64,000 nucleotides of DNA, taken from contig JAPMAC010000207.1 in assembly GCA_028671895.1 (NCBI GenBank), positions 3,534,001 through 3,598,000 of the forward strand, read 5' to 3'. How positions within the stretch are numbered: the stretch's first letter is position 1; each line of letters opens with the position of its first letter. Position numbers and translations under genes: made by a program. Below the pieces are notes generated by a model. The model had not been told where the DNA came from. It made no database searches and saw only the letters and a program-made list of their open reading frames with translations. Below, piece by piece: positions 46,708 to 56,847 of the stretch. The DNA comes from Oenanthe sinensis (lineage: Eukaryota > Streptophyta > Magnoliopsida > Apiales > Apiaceae).

Positions 46708-47794
46708 ATGATAGATCAAGAACACCTCAACGAGGCAATTCTCCACTTGATAGTGATTCAGTTCATTCTGATGAATCAGGTGTTGGGAATATATATAAAT
46801 TGACGGATTTCACTTGCAGGTACAGAAGGCTATATTTGAAATGTAGAGTGAAAGTGAAAGAGAGAAACACTTAAGTGAAAGTGAGGGAGAGATACATTTG
46901 AGTGAGAGATAAGGAGAGAAAGAGTGAAACACTTCAAAGTGCTCGACACTTAAGTGTAAACACTAACAGAACGTAGTAGAAGTGAGGAAACTATAGACCA
47001 AACACTTACCCTTGCTACTTGCTACTTCTGAAAGAAAAGCTACTATGTTTTCCCGATCATTGACAGACGAGAACCTTCTTTGGAAGACAAGTCATTTGAA
47101 TCATGGGCCATTGGAGGATTCCTCAACTAAGGGGGATAATTTAGTATACAAGAAAAAGTAAAAAAAGGAGAAGGTCTTATATTTATATTCGTATCCTTAT
47201 TGAAGAAGTTAATATCATTAGGGGGAGAATTTAGACAAGAAAAAGAAGAAAATTTTATCTTCTGATCCTTATGGGAAATAACAGAATATGGGAGAATCAA
47301 GAAACTCTATCTTATACTTGAAAGGAGTTGTCAGTAGAGGATTCCTCATCCAAGTGGGAAATACAGAAAAGAATTGACACTTCCATTGCTCATCTAAAGG
47401 GAGGAGAAGAAAAAGAAGAAGAATCACATTTTCAGGGGGAGAACATTACTTGAGCTATGTTCAATGTTCTATTGAAGATATTCCCAGAAATTTTAATTCT
47501 TATGAAGCTCTGTTCATGATAAGTTCTTTAAGTTCAAACTATGAAGGATTTTGAAGTAGAGGAAGCTCAAACACAGAGGAAATGAAGATGATACTACTTG
47601 AATATCAGTTCAGTGCTAGAGGTACAAACATCTTTCATTTCAGTTACTCAAGAATTCTGGAAATGCAGAATCTGATCCAGAAAAACCAGTAGCATTATTT
47701 AAAAGTCTCGGACGATTACTTTTTCTAGTTGTTAGTTGAGTTATCCTCTCTATGAGATTTGTTTACTAAGTTTAACAATCAAATAGGGGGAGAT
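46708..47794 (+). other. A3 internal 3' part (second piece) with multiple PPT motifs
   Basis: It matches 31789-32723 plus 41133-41335 of A2. A 62-codon open stretch (46686-46874) begins inside the solo LTR and runs into the DRSRTPQRGNSPLDSD remnant, so it is a chance fusion. Purine tracts of the AGGGGG type lie near 47128, 47219 and 47435, with the terminal one at 47784-47794. No working gene. Confidence 0.75.
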
Positions 47795-48767
47795 TGTTGG
47801 TGAGATTACGAAGCTGTATGAATAGTAATCATGATAACTCAACACTAGAACAGGACAAGTAAATAATACTACGCCTACACAAAAATCAGGAAGAAATGAA
47901 GACAAGGCAAATATAGTGAATCAAGACATTAGAAGAAGGTTTGAAGTCTACTACAGGTCACTGCAAGAAGTTCATTAATATGTTCAAGCGTTAGTGAAGA
48001 ATAATGTGTAAAGACTTTCAGGATTTCAAAAGTGTTGAAGATTCAGTATAGAAGTGCCACTAGAAGATTTCAGTGTAAAGGCATTGATTGAAGATAGACA
48101 GTGTTCGAAGCATAGGAATCTAGAAGGGCAAAGACAAATGTTAAAGAAGACAGCTGCAGTCTTGAAGTAATACTCACTGAAAGAAGTTTATTTATATGTT
48201 CAAGCGTCAATGAAGAACAGAGAATGAAGTATTCAAGATTGTGGTAATAATGAAGACGTTGTCTAAGTACCAGAAAAGATTCTAGTGAAAGTACAGTGTT
48301 TATTAACAGTCAGTGTTTAAAGCAATGCAACAGTCCAAGGTTAATCAGCTGAAACAGAATAGAAGTCAAGAGAATTTAATTCAGTGTTAGTCGTTTGTGA
48401 ACCAGACCAGTGCACTAAGCGTCATCACAACAAGAAGAGAATTACCTTGATTTATCAGAAGAAAATCAGTTGATCAAGCCAGAAGAGTGAAAACCAAGTT
48501 GTAAATACTTCAAGCATCTCAAGGAATTGTTAAGGCAAGTATTACTACATTTGGTGGCTCCTACTGCAAGCAATGTAGGAGGCGCAACAAAACACCTTAG
48601 GCGCAACAAAATACTTGTGAATAAGTTTCTCAGTACTTTTGTTGTTCCTATACACTGCAAGCAATGTAGGAGGCGCAACAAAACACCTTAGGCGCAACAA
48701 AATACTTATGAATAAGTTTCTAAGTACTTTTATTGTTCCTATACACTGCAAGCAATGTAGGAGGCGC
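47795..48767 (+). mobile_element. 3' LTR of A3, first part
   Basis: It starts TGTTGGTGAGATTACG and matches the start of the LTR at 41336. It is broken at 48768 by a solo LTR, continues at 50323-50433, and is broken again by element C; the remainder must lie past the window. Confidence 0.87.
48582..48767 (+). repeat. 91-bp tandem repeats in the A3 LTR
   Basis: The unit starts GGCGCAACAAAACACCTTAG and recurs at 48581, 48672 and 48763 (91-bp period), then again as GGTGCAACAAAACACC after the solo LTR at 50323. It occupies the place of the GGCGCC inverted repeats in the A2 LTR but has different sequence, so this U3 segment evolves fast. Confidence 0.85.
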
Positions 48768-50322
48768 TGTTGGTGTGGGTGCCCTAGAGGCAATACAATG
48801 TTTCTTTTAATAGACCTTTATGTCATTTGATTATTCAATAAACGTATTTATTATGACTTTAAATACTGCGATATATTTGTAAGCATAATAAATGTCCTTA
48901 GAATTATGATACACATTGTATAGTTTAGTAAATGACTTGAACTTGAGATTATATAATATATCATATTCTTAAATGTCCCTAGTCGAGTATTATTATTATA
49001 GGACAACAATAATACATAAATAGACTAGTATGTTGTTTGACAAATAACCACATCTCATTAGTTATAAGTATGGGGATACTAAAGTCAACACATAGGTACA
49101 TGCAGGAGTACATGGTACTGGACAGACCCACAGTGAGATTCTTCATGTTTAATAAAGTCATAAGAAAGACTCACAGTGATAATGGTGTAATGATCCTCTG
49201 ACTTGAGATCATTATATTTCTATACGAGGATTAATATACTTTGACTACATTAAAAGTTATCTTGGACCGGGTAATGATAAAAGTGGACATCGGGTATATC
49301 ATGAGTCATATAAGAAATATGAATGATAGATAAATGATTTAACCCTCCTATAATTAGGAGAGATATTATTGGTCTCTTGATTGAGTGAGACTATAAAATG
49401 CATGACCGTGCTCAAATAATGATTTATTTTTATAGTCTACTCATGGATCAAGTAAACTCGGATTAAATGTTGTAGAGGATGACTAAATACATGCCTCGAA
49501 TTTAATCTATAATATATATGGTTAAAGGGATTATATTACACGGAAACATTAATCACGAAAGGTTTTATCGAATCACGATTTAATTATTATTTAATTGGGT
49601 AGCAATGATGTATTACTAGATACCGCTCATTGTCTATAATTTTATTGGAGAATAAAATTATTGCTAATTAAATAATAGCCTATAGGGTCACACACATAGA
49701 GTACTTAGAGGAATAGTTAATTTAAATTATAGATTTAAATTAATTGATGATTATTTGAATTTTATTATATTAATTAAGTGAGACTTAATTAATTAAAATA
49801 ATATAAATTCGAATTTGAATTCTGCCCTTAATAATTAAGTATGACTTAGTTATTAATTAAATAATAGAAATTCGGTTTTATTATTTAATCCTAAACATAC
49901 ATGGGTTAGGCTTTGCTGTTATGGACCTATTAACCAGCCATTATAAATAGAAAATGTAGGGTTAATAGGGTTTAACGTTTTTGAGAAAAAAAACAAACCC
50001 TAGAGGCAGCAGGCAGCAGCAAGGGGCAGAGAAGGCAGAATTCGAAATCATCAAAGGAGGCTAGTACATCCATTCCGTAATCAAGGTCGTGAGACGTTCT
50101 TGAAGGTACTCGTGTGGATACCATAGAGGTGTTTGCGAGAGGAAGACACAAGTCGTGAAAGCTAGGATCTCCGTTGAGTTCGTGTAAGTCAAGACCAGAC
50201 AAAGGTATGATTCCGTTTTACAATAATCAGTCCAGGCTTATACATGATCCTGCGTTTAGGGTTCCAAAATTTTCGTTATATTTACGTTTAATCCGCTGCG
50301 TTTTATGCCTCGGAACCCAACA
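48768..50322 (+). mobile_element. Solo copia LTR, diverged family
   Basis: It is 1555 bp, TGTTGGTGTGGGTGCC to GGAACCCAACA, flanked by GGCGC (48763-48767) and GGTGC (50323-50327), a duplication with one change. Its layout parallels copia family 1 LTRs (GCAATACAATG start, CAAATAACCACATCTCATTA near 49040, AGGGTCACACACA near 49684) but the sequence is well diverged. No primer site follows, so it is a solo LTR. Confidence 0.88.
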
Positions 50323-50433
50323 GGTGCAACAAAACACCTTAGGCGCAATGAAATACTTATGAATAAGTTTCTAAGTACTTTCGTGGCTCCTACACACTGC
50401 AAGCACTCTATGAGGCGCAACAAAACTTTCCCT

Positions 50434-51019
50434 TGTTAGGAATATATTTATTTGATGATGTACAAAATACTAGAACAGGGTCTAGATTAGTTTATCTATA
50501 ATAAGTCTTTCTAGTCTCTGAAATGTATAATCAGAGTCTAGATAGTCAACATTCATGTTACTTGTACTTAGAAGAATTTCACTAGAAAGTGAAACCAGAG
50601 TCTGCATGAAGATCAGAGTCTGAAAGGTGATCAGAGTCTATAGACTATCAGAGTCTGTGATCTATCAGAGTCTACATATGATCAGAGTCTGAAGATCATC
50701 AGAGTCTGAAGATTTCAGAGTCTATACAGTTAAAGTTAAATTTGGAAGAGGATCACAGGAATGGAAAGTCTTCGAAGATCAAGATAAATATATTGCAGAT
50801 ATGCTATGGGAAAGAAAGAGAATTCTATAAGGAAACTGTCAACTAATAATTAGGAATTATATTCCTATTGTAATTTATCTTTCTGTTATTAGTTGATAGG
50901 CATATCTCTATATAAACTCTATGTAACCTAATTGTAAAGATGTCGAAGAATAATTGTCTGAGTGAAATTGTGTGAGAGCATAGAGATAGAGAGCCTAACG
51001 TTGTGCAACTGGGAAAACA
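50434..51019 (+). mobile_element. 5' LTR of Sirevirus-like element C
   Basis: It starts TGTTAGGAATATATTT and ends GGGAAAACA, 586 bp, followed at once by a primer site. The left flank TCCCT (50429-50433) should be the target duplication; its partner lies outside the window. A TATA box TATATAAA is at 50909-50916, with phased CAGAGTCT repeats about 190 bp upstream. Confidence 0.88.
50532..50723 (+). promoter_or_regulatory. Phased CAGAGTCT repeats in the U3 of element C
   Basis: CAGAGTCT occurs at 50532 and then at 50596, 50614, 50632, 50649, 50666, 50683, 50700 and 50716, that is, eight copies spaced 16-18 bp. Several are preceded by GAT, giving GATCAGAGTCTG. They lie upstream of the TATA box, where plant copia elements carry enhancer repeats. 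A role as activator binding sites is an inference. Confidence 0.8.
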
Positions 51020-51021
51020 AT

Positions 51022-51033
51022 TGGTATCAGAGC
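51022..51033 (+). other. Primer-binding site of element C
   Basis: TGGTATCAGAGC lies three bases after the LTR end, a perfect Met-tRNA-type site. Confidence 0.93.
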
Positions 51034-51056
51034 CTAACGTTTAAAATCGATCAAAG

Positions 51057-51348
51057 ATGTTTGGAAACAAAGATGGCAATTTTAAGATTCCTATGCTTAA
51101 GAGAAACGAGTTCACCCACTGGAAGGTTAAGATGCTGCACCATTTGGAAGCAACAGACCCTGACTATCTTGAAAGAATTCATGAAGGACCCTATGTGCCC
51201 TTAAAGCTTGTGCCTCAAATCAATGAAGAAGGAAAAGTAACTGAAGAATACTTTATTGAAAAACCAAAGGCTGAATGGACAAAAGAGGACAAGGAGAATG
51301 TCCTTAAGGAGGCAAAGGTCAAAAACATACTCTTTAACAGTTTGGATT
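51057..51348 (+). pseudogene. gag: Gag of element C, N-terminal piece, cut by element D
   Basis: This is the start of Gag, the particle protein, 24 bases after the primer site. It begins MFGNKDGNFKIPMLKRNEFT and continues with a WKVKMLHHLEATD segment, the usual copia gag opening of Sirevirus type. At 51348 it is cut by element D; the target duplication GGATT is 51344-51348. The rest resumes at 61596 in the same frame, and the two parts together make an uninterrupted frame of 776 codons, so the gene was open when D landed. As it stands transcripts would be ended or spliced by D, so no full Gag is expected. Confidence 0.9.
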
Positions 51349-52914
51349 TGTTGGTAATTTACGGAGGTGCGGAAGCGTGATATAACAATTATTTGCCGTA
51401 AAATCCATATATATGATCGCATATAATCATACAAAACCGAGATGGAATCGAAACCTTACCTTTAAAGCGATCCAAATGTGTGAACAAGAGATCCTAGCAG
51501 CTACTTCTCAGAGTATGAAGTACTCTACCTGTATCCACCAAGAATTCTTCCTTTGATGAAGATCTTCAAATAATTTCTAAAACTTGTTTTAGAGAGAAGT
51601 GAGAGAGAGAGAGAGACGGAGGCTAGTGTTTTCTCAAAAACTAAAAATTCCCCTTTAGAATGAAGCATCTCTTTCTATTTATAGGACTATCCTAGGGTTT
51701 TTCCATAAATAATATATCAATATATATTATTATATTAAATCCCATATTTTATAAAATGCTTTAATAATAATTAAAACTATTTTAATCATTATTTCCTTTT
51801 TCTAAACTATTTAGAAAATAATTCTCTCTCTCATAATTTAAATCTTTTCATCAAAGAAAATATTCTTTAATGGTATGACCATGTAGGTTCAATATTAAGC
51901 CGGTAGTAGAAATAAATAATAATAAACTTTTTATTTATTATTTATATGAATTCTAATAATTCATTAAATATAATTAACTGATTAATTATATTTATTCTAC
52001 ATCGTGAGTGATGCTTCTCAACATATCGCGACTATCCGGATAATATGAATTCACTGCCAAGAACCTGTCAGTGACTAGTTACCGTACAATCAATTCTTTC
52101 CACCCTACAATATCCCGATTAAATACAAGGCATGGAACTCGTGTCAAGCCTATCAAGTTTAATCATATGTTTTCTTATTCATAATGCAAAGTTCATATTA
52201 ATGCAAATTAAAAACTCCTTTCTTATTTCATTCACTCTGGCCAGAGATTCCAGAACTCGCATACTAAGAATAACATAGGATATTCTCTTCCTATACTGGA
52301 AGGGGTGGATCCTCTATTGATGTTAACTATCTCCATACACAAATCCCTATGCCCGGAATAGACCTAATGGATGTCCTTGAGACTAAGGACTAAACCAAAA
52401 CATAGTTCATTATATACAAGATAACTTTAACGATCTCAAGTCTAAGGATACTTGCACAACTATCACTTAGTGAACAACTATTGACACATGAGTAAACTCC
52501 AGTAGTTGTTCAATTTATCAAGTCACGTTCAGTGAACTTATTCCTTAATAAGCACCTACATACTAGCTATAGTGTCACCACACAAATGCCTATGAGAACA
52601 GACATCCTCCTTAAAGGAGCAAGCATAGTATGTACCAATCTTTGCGGATTCACTAACTTCCAATTAGTTATCCTATGATCAGGAACTGTTTAAGTCAAGA
52701 GTTATCATCTTCTAGATCTCACTATTATAATCTCATTATAATTCTAGAAGCTTCACTCTAAACTATGGAACATCTTATTTAAAACACTTTAAACAGATAA
52801 AGCCCGTAATAAAAACAAATAAGTCTTTTATTAATATTAATGAAATCAAATAAGAATACAAGAAAGTTCTTCCTAACTCATCATACATGATTGGATTTAG
52901 GACAAACACTTTCA
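51349..52914 (-). repeat. 3' LTR of element D
   Basis: It is 1566 bp, plus-strand TGTTGGTAATTTACGG to AACACTTTCA. GA repeats GAGAGAGAGAGAG lie near 51603-51616 and a TATTTATAGG TATA-like phrase near 51677. It shows the empty site (GTCAAGCCTATC near 52146) for the hAT element in the other LTR. Confidence 0.93.
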
Positions 52915-52927
52915 ATCTCCCATTTGG
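52915..52927 (-). other. Polypurine tract of element D
   Basis: The plus strand reads ATCTCCCATTTGG; the sense strand is purine-rich AAATGGGAGAT up to the LTR edge. It is the same GGGAGAT form as in copia family 1. Confidence 0.75.
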
Positions 52928-52928
52928 A

Positions 52929-55055
52929 CTAAAGCCAATTACCCTGGTATGTAATACCCATCTTCCTTTTATGACGATCAAAATGAATATGAGACAACAG
53001 CTTTGTAAGTGGGTCTGCTATGTTGTTTTGTGTGTCAACTCTCTCTATTTTGACATCTCCCCTTTCAATGATCTCCTTAATCAAATGAAAGCGCCGCAAA
53101 ACATGTTTGGAATTTTTATAAAACCTAAGTTCCTTGGCTTGTGCTATTGCTGCATTATTATCACAATACAATATAATAGGCTCCTCAACACTAGGAACAA
53201 CTCCCAACTCAGAAACAAATTTCCTCATCCAAACGGCTTCTTTTACAGTCTCACTTGCAGCTATATACTCTGCTTCCGCTGTGGAGTCAACCGTTGTAGA
53301 CTGTTTAGAACTCTTCCAACTAATCGCACAACCATTCAGAGTAAACACGTACCCTGACATAGATTTGCTATCATCATATTCTGATTGAAAACTAGAGTCG
53401 GTATAACCTTCTATTATCAACTCAGAACCACCAAAAACAAGAAAAATATCCTTAGTCCTTCGCAAGTACTTAAGGATGTTCTTTACTGCTTTCCAGTGAT
53501 CTTCACCTGGATCGGACTGATATCTGCTCATCACACTGATTGAATGAGAAACATCAGGCCTAGTACATATCATCGCGTACATGATAGATCCTATTGTTGA
53601 AGCATAAGGAATCTTACTCATACGCTCTCTTTCCTCAGGTGTCTTAAGAGACATCTTCTCGGAAAGGGACACTCCATGGCTCATCGGCATGAGACCACTC
53701 TTGGAGTTTTCCATGCTAAATCTTTTAAGCACTTTCTCGATGTATGTACCCTGGGTAAGACCTATCATTCTTCTAGATCTATCTCTATAGATCTTTATAC
53801 CGAGAATGTAGGATGCTTCTCCCAAGTCCTTCATAGTGAAGTTCTTTGATAACCACACTTTGACTGATTGAAGCATCCGTATATCATTTCCTATAAGAAG
53901 TATGTCATCCACATACAACACAAGAAATGTTACTGCGCTCCCACTAACCTTCTTGTAGATACATGGTTCATCTATGTTTTTGATAAAACCAAACTCTTTG
54001 ATTGTCTCATCAAAACCGATGTTCCATCTACGAGAAGCTTGCCTCAATCCATATATGGTTCGTAGCAGCTTACACACTAGGTGTTCATTCCCTTTGGAAA
54101 CAAAACCCTCTGGCTGTGTCATATACACTTCCTCTTCAAGTTTCCCATTGAGGAAGGCCGTTTTCACGTCCATTTGCCAGATCTCATAGTCATAGTAAGC
54201 TGCAATCGCAAGCAAAATCCGAATTGATTTAAGCAGGGCTACAGGTGAAAAAGTTTCATCAAAGTCAATCCCTTGCCTTTGTTTGAATCCTTTTGCCACG
54301 AGCCTGGCCTTATAGGTCTCCACCTGGCCATCCGCTCCAATCTTTCTTTTGTATATCCATTTGCACCCTACAGGTTTCACATCCTTGGGTGCTTCAACCA
54401 AAGTCCATACTTGGTTGGTATACATAGAATCCATTTCGGATTTCATGGCACTCAGCCATTTCTCTGAGTCAATACTATTTATAGCCTCATTATAGGTCAT
54501 TGGGTCGTCATCATCAACGATTGTTAACTCATTGTCATTCTCAATGACAAAGCCATAATACCTCTCAGGTTGGCGAGACACTCTCTCTGACCTACGAATG
54601 GGCTGTTCCACAGAAGGTTGTTCAGTCTGAACAGGTGTTTCCTCTTGAACTGTAGTAGTTTGTGTTTCTTGAACTTCATTAAGTTCTATTTTTCTCCCAC
54701 TGTTTCCTTCAAGGATAAACTGTTTTTCCAAGAAGGTAGCATGTCTGGAGACAAACACCCTATGATCGGTGAAAAAGTAATACCCTAAAGTCTCTTTAGG
54801 ATATCCCACAAATCTACATTTTACAGATCGAGATTCCAGTTTATCAGGGTCAACTTTCTTGACATAAGCTGGACATCCCCATATCTTAATGTGTTTAAGA
54901 CTCGGCTTCCTTTCTTTCCATATCTCATACGGAGTTTGAGGAACAGATTTGGAAGGCACCTTATTCAGTAAATATGCTGAGGTTTCCAATGCATAACCCC
55001 ATAGGAATACTGGAAGATCTGCATAGCTCATTATGGATTGAACCATGTCTAACAA
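52929..55055 (-). CDS. pol: Integrase end, reverse transcriptase and RNase H of copia element D
   Basis: This 708-codon frame holds the last third of integrase (TPYEIWKERKPSLKHIKIWG), then RT blocks MYTNQVWTLVEAP, CKWIYKRKIG, DFDETFSPVALLKSIRILLA, WQMDVKTAFLNG, and the catalytic YVDDILLIGND near 53900. RNase H follows with SMSGYVFTLNGCAISWKSSK, DSTAEAEYIA and the CDNNAAIA box, ending ADPLTKLLSHI. RT copies element RNA into DNA and RNase H removes the RNA in cytoplasmic particles. All key acidic residues I look for are present. The listed Met is only the first Met after an in-frame TGA; the protein is really the C-terminal part of Pol. It is the best-preserved coding region in the window. Confidence 0.95.
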   Translation of the reverse strand: MLDMVQSIMSYADLPVFLWGYALETSAYLLNKVPSKSVPQTPYEIWKERKPSLKHIKIWGCPAYVKKVDPDKLESRSVKCRFVGYPKETLGYYFFTDHRVFVSRHATFLEKQFILEGNSGRKIELNEVQETQTTTVQEETPVQTEQPSVEQPIRRSERVSRQPERYYGFVIENDNELTIVDDDDPMTYNEAINSIDSEKWLSAMKSEMDSMYTNQVWTLVEAPKDVKPVGCKWIYKRKIGADGQVETYKARLVAKGFKQRQGIDFDETFSPVALLKSIRILLAIAAYYDYEIWQMDVKTAFLNGKLEEEVYMTQPEGFVSKGNEHLVCKLLRTIYGLRQASRRWNIGFDETIKEFGFIKNIDEPCIYKKVSGSAVTFLVLYVDDILLIGNDIRMLQSVKVWLSKNFTMKDLGEASYILGIKIYRDRSRRMIGLTQGTYIEKVLKRFSMENSKSGLMPMSHGVSLSEKMSLKTPEERERMSKIPYASTIGSIMYAMICTRPDVSHSISVMSRYQSDPGEDHWKAVKNILKYLRRTKDIFLVFGGSELIIEGYTDSSFQSEYDDSKSMSGYVFTLNGCAISWKSSKQSTTVDSTAEAEYIAASETVKEAVWMRKFVSELGVVPSVEEPIILYCDNNAAIAQAKELRFYKNSKHVLRRFHLIKEIIERGDVKIERVDTQNNIADPLTKLLSHIHFDRHKRKMGITYQGNWL

Positions 55056-55079
55056 AGTTCGATTTCTCCTTTCTGATAC

Positions 55080-55601
55080 TCAATTTAACTGTGGAGTATA
55101 TGGAGGAGTCCATTGAGAGACTATACCATTTTCTTTGAGATAATCTAGAAACTCTCCATTCAAGTATTCACCACCTCGATCTGATTGAAGGGTTTTAATA
55201 CTATGTTTGGTTTGTTTCTCTACTTCATACTTATATTCTTTGAACTTTTCAAAGGCTTCAGATTTGTGTTTCATCAAATACACATATCTGAATCTAGATC
55301 GATCATCTGTGAAAGTAATGAAGCACGAAAAACCACCCATGGCTTGCGTAGACATCGGTCCACATACATCTGTGTGTACTAATCCTAGCAAATCTGCAGC
55401 CCTTTCTCCATGTTCACTAAATGGAGATTTGGTCATTTTTCCCAATAGACAAGACTCGCATGTAGGATATGATTCAAAATCAAAAGGTTCAAGTAACCCT
55501 TCCTTATGCAATGTCCGTAGTCTATTTTCACTAATATGACCAAGTCTGCAGTGCCATAGTGAGATTTTCATCATCCCTTTTCCTTTTATTAGTATGTTCA
55601 A
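55080..55601 (-). CDS. pol: GAG-pre-integrase and integrase core of element D
   Basis: This 173-codon frame begins just after a frameshift. It holds the zinc region (WHCRLGHISEN ... CESCLLGK, residues about 16-55) and the integrase core with HTDVCGPMSTQ, FTDDRSRF and LQSDRGGEYL, which gives the D,D,E catalytic set. Integrase joins the DNA copy to the host chromosome. The frame ends in TGA after PYTPQLN; family members have Gly there, so a GGA-to-TGA change is likely, and the next frame continues in phase 24 bases on with VSERRNRTLL. One base change separates this from an open Pol. Confidence 0.92.
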   Translation of the reverse strand: MNILIKGKGMMKISLWHCRLGHISENRLRTLHKEGLLEPFDFESYPTCESCLLGKMTKSPFSEHGERAADLLGLVHTDVCGPMSTQAMGGFSCFITFTDDRSRFRYVYLMKHKSEAFEKFKEYKYEVEKQTKHSIKTLQSDRGGEYLNGEFLDYLKENGIVSQWTPPYTPQLN

Positions 55602-56655
55602 CTTGTAATAAACTATGCTCTACGTCACATACATACAGACCATTATTTAAAATACCACTACCATAAAGAACATTATCTCTAAGAATTGAACATTCATTAT
55701 TCTTAATAATAAATGAAAATCTAGCCTTGTCTAACATGGGAATAGAAATAATATTCCTCACAATCGAGGGAATAAAATAACAATTATTTAAAACAATAGT
55801 CTTGCCCGTAGGCATATGTAAATCAAATAATCCTACAGATACAACAACAACTCTTGCTCCATTGCCCATCCGCAGAATAACCTCATCTTCCTCAAGAGTC
55901 CTACTATCCCTTAGTCCCTGCAATGAATTGCAAATGTGAGAACCACAGGCGGTATCTAATACCCAAGTAGAAATTTGATTTAGTGACATGTTTACTTCAA
56001 TCATAAACATACCTGAGCTAGAAGCGGCAGTCTCACTACTCTTCTTCTTCTTCAGTTCTGTAAGGTAAACCTTACAGTTCCTCTTCCAGTGCCCCACCTT
56101 GTTACAGTGAAAGCAAACAGCTTTGCTTTTGGGGTCTTCAGCTTTTGGTAGAACTGGCTTCTTCTCACCTACTTTCTTCTTCTTGGGAGGGTTCCACTTC
56201 CTTTTCTTGGAAGTGGATCCACCACCAATCAGAAGAACAGAACCTTTCTTAGAGGGAAAGTTCGACTCAGCAGTCTTCAACATGTTATGGAGTTCAGGCA
56301 GGCTGACATCCAATTTGTTCATGTGAAAGTTCACAACAAACTGCGAGAACGAATCTGGGAGTGATTGCAAGACCAAGTCTTGGCTCAACTCCCCATCCAT
56401 GATAAAACCAAGTTGCCCAAGATGCTCAATCAGATTGATTATCTTAAGCACATGATCATTCACAGATGATCCCTCCGCCATTCTACAACGGAATAGCTCC
56501 CTCCATATCTCATATCGAGCAGTCCTGCTTTGTACATCATACAACTCTTGTAGGTGTACTAGAATGGTATGAGCATCCATGTTCTCATGCTGTTTTTGCA
56601 GCTCAAAGTTCATAGATGCCAGCATGATGCACTGAGTAACATTTGCTTCATCCAT
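55531..56655 (-). CDS. gag: Gag main part and protease of element D
   Basis: The 374-codon frame carries the copia gag domain (residues 1-150, with CIMLASMNFELQKQHEN, YEIWRELFRCRMAEGSS and LPDSFSQFVVNFHMNK), a Lys-rich linker, and the nucleocapsid knuckle CFHCNKVGHWKRNC (CX2CX4HX4C, about residues 184-197). Protease follows with WVLDTACGSHIC (about residue 231) carrying the D-T-A type active site, and FDLHMPTGK beyond. The frame slips near 55565: its end overlaps the next frame by 71 bases. An in-frame TAA at 56662-56664 splits off the first 60 codons, so this Met is not the true start. Confidence 0.92.
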   Translation of the reverse strand: MDEANVTQCIMLASMNFELQKQHENMDAHTILVHLQELYDVQSRTARYEIWRELFRCRMAEGSSVNDHVLKIINLIEHLGQLGFIMDGELSQDLVLQSLPDSFSQFVVNFHMNKLDVSLPELHNMLKTAESNFPSKKGSVLLIGGGSTSKKRKWNPPKKKKVGEKKPVLPKAEDPKSKAVCFHCNKVGHWKRNCKVYLTELKKKKSSETAASSSGMFMIEVNMSLNQISTWVLDTACGSHICNSLQGLRDSRTLEEDEVILRMGNGARVVVVSVGLFDLHMPTGKTIVLNNCYFIPSIVRNIISIPMLDKARFSFIIKNNECSILRDNVLYGSGILNNGLYVCDVEHSLLQVEHTNKRKRDDENLTMALQTWSY

Positions 56656-56664
56656 CCACTTCCT

Positions 56665-56847
56665 TTAAGTTACATGCTCATCATCATGAGCATCTTCAGC
56701 AGGAGCATTGGGTACTGGTGAGTTCAGCACATAGTCCAACTTCTCAGCCCTAAGAACAATTCTCAGGTTTCGAAGCCAATCAGCAAAGTTTGGACCAGTC
56801 AACTTGTGAGCATCTAGTATGCTTCGTAGTGATAGTGCAGAAGACAT
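56665..56847 (-). CDS. gag: Gag N-terminus of element D, ended by a premature stop
   Basis: These 60 codons begin MSSALSLRSILDAHKLTGPN and include WLRNLRIVLRAEKLDYVL, the first conserved block of copia Gag. The frame ends at TAA, and the downstream gag frame resumes in the same phase 9 bases later, so one base change split the gene. The ATG is the likely true start: it is preceded by stops in frame and by the leader. Without readthrough only this short peptide would be made. Confidence 0.88.
   Translation of the reverse strand: MSSALSLRSILDAHKLTGPNFADWLRNLRIVLRAEKLDYVLNSPVPNAPAEDAHDDEHVT

Noticed and set aside
46686..46874. 62-codon frame as a new gene with a DRSRTPQRGNSP motif
   Set aside because: Its start is in the solo LTR and its body in the A3 remnant, a chance join across the insertion point.
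52887..53357. 156-codon plus frame as an antisense gene
   Set aside because: Shadow of the RNase H and LTR boundary of element D; no motif.
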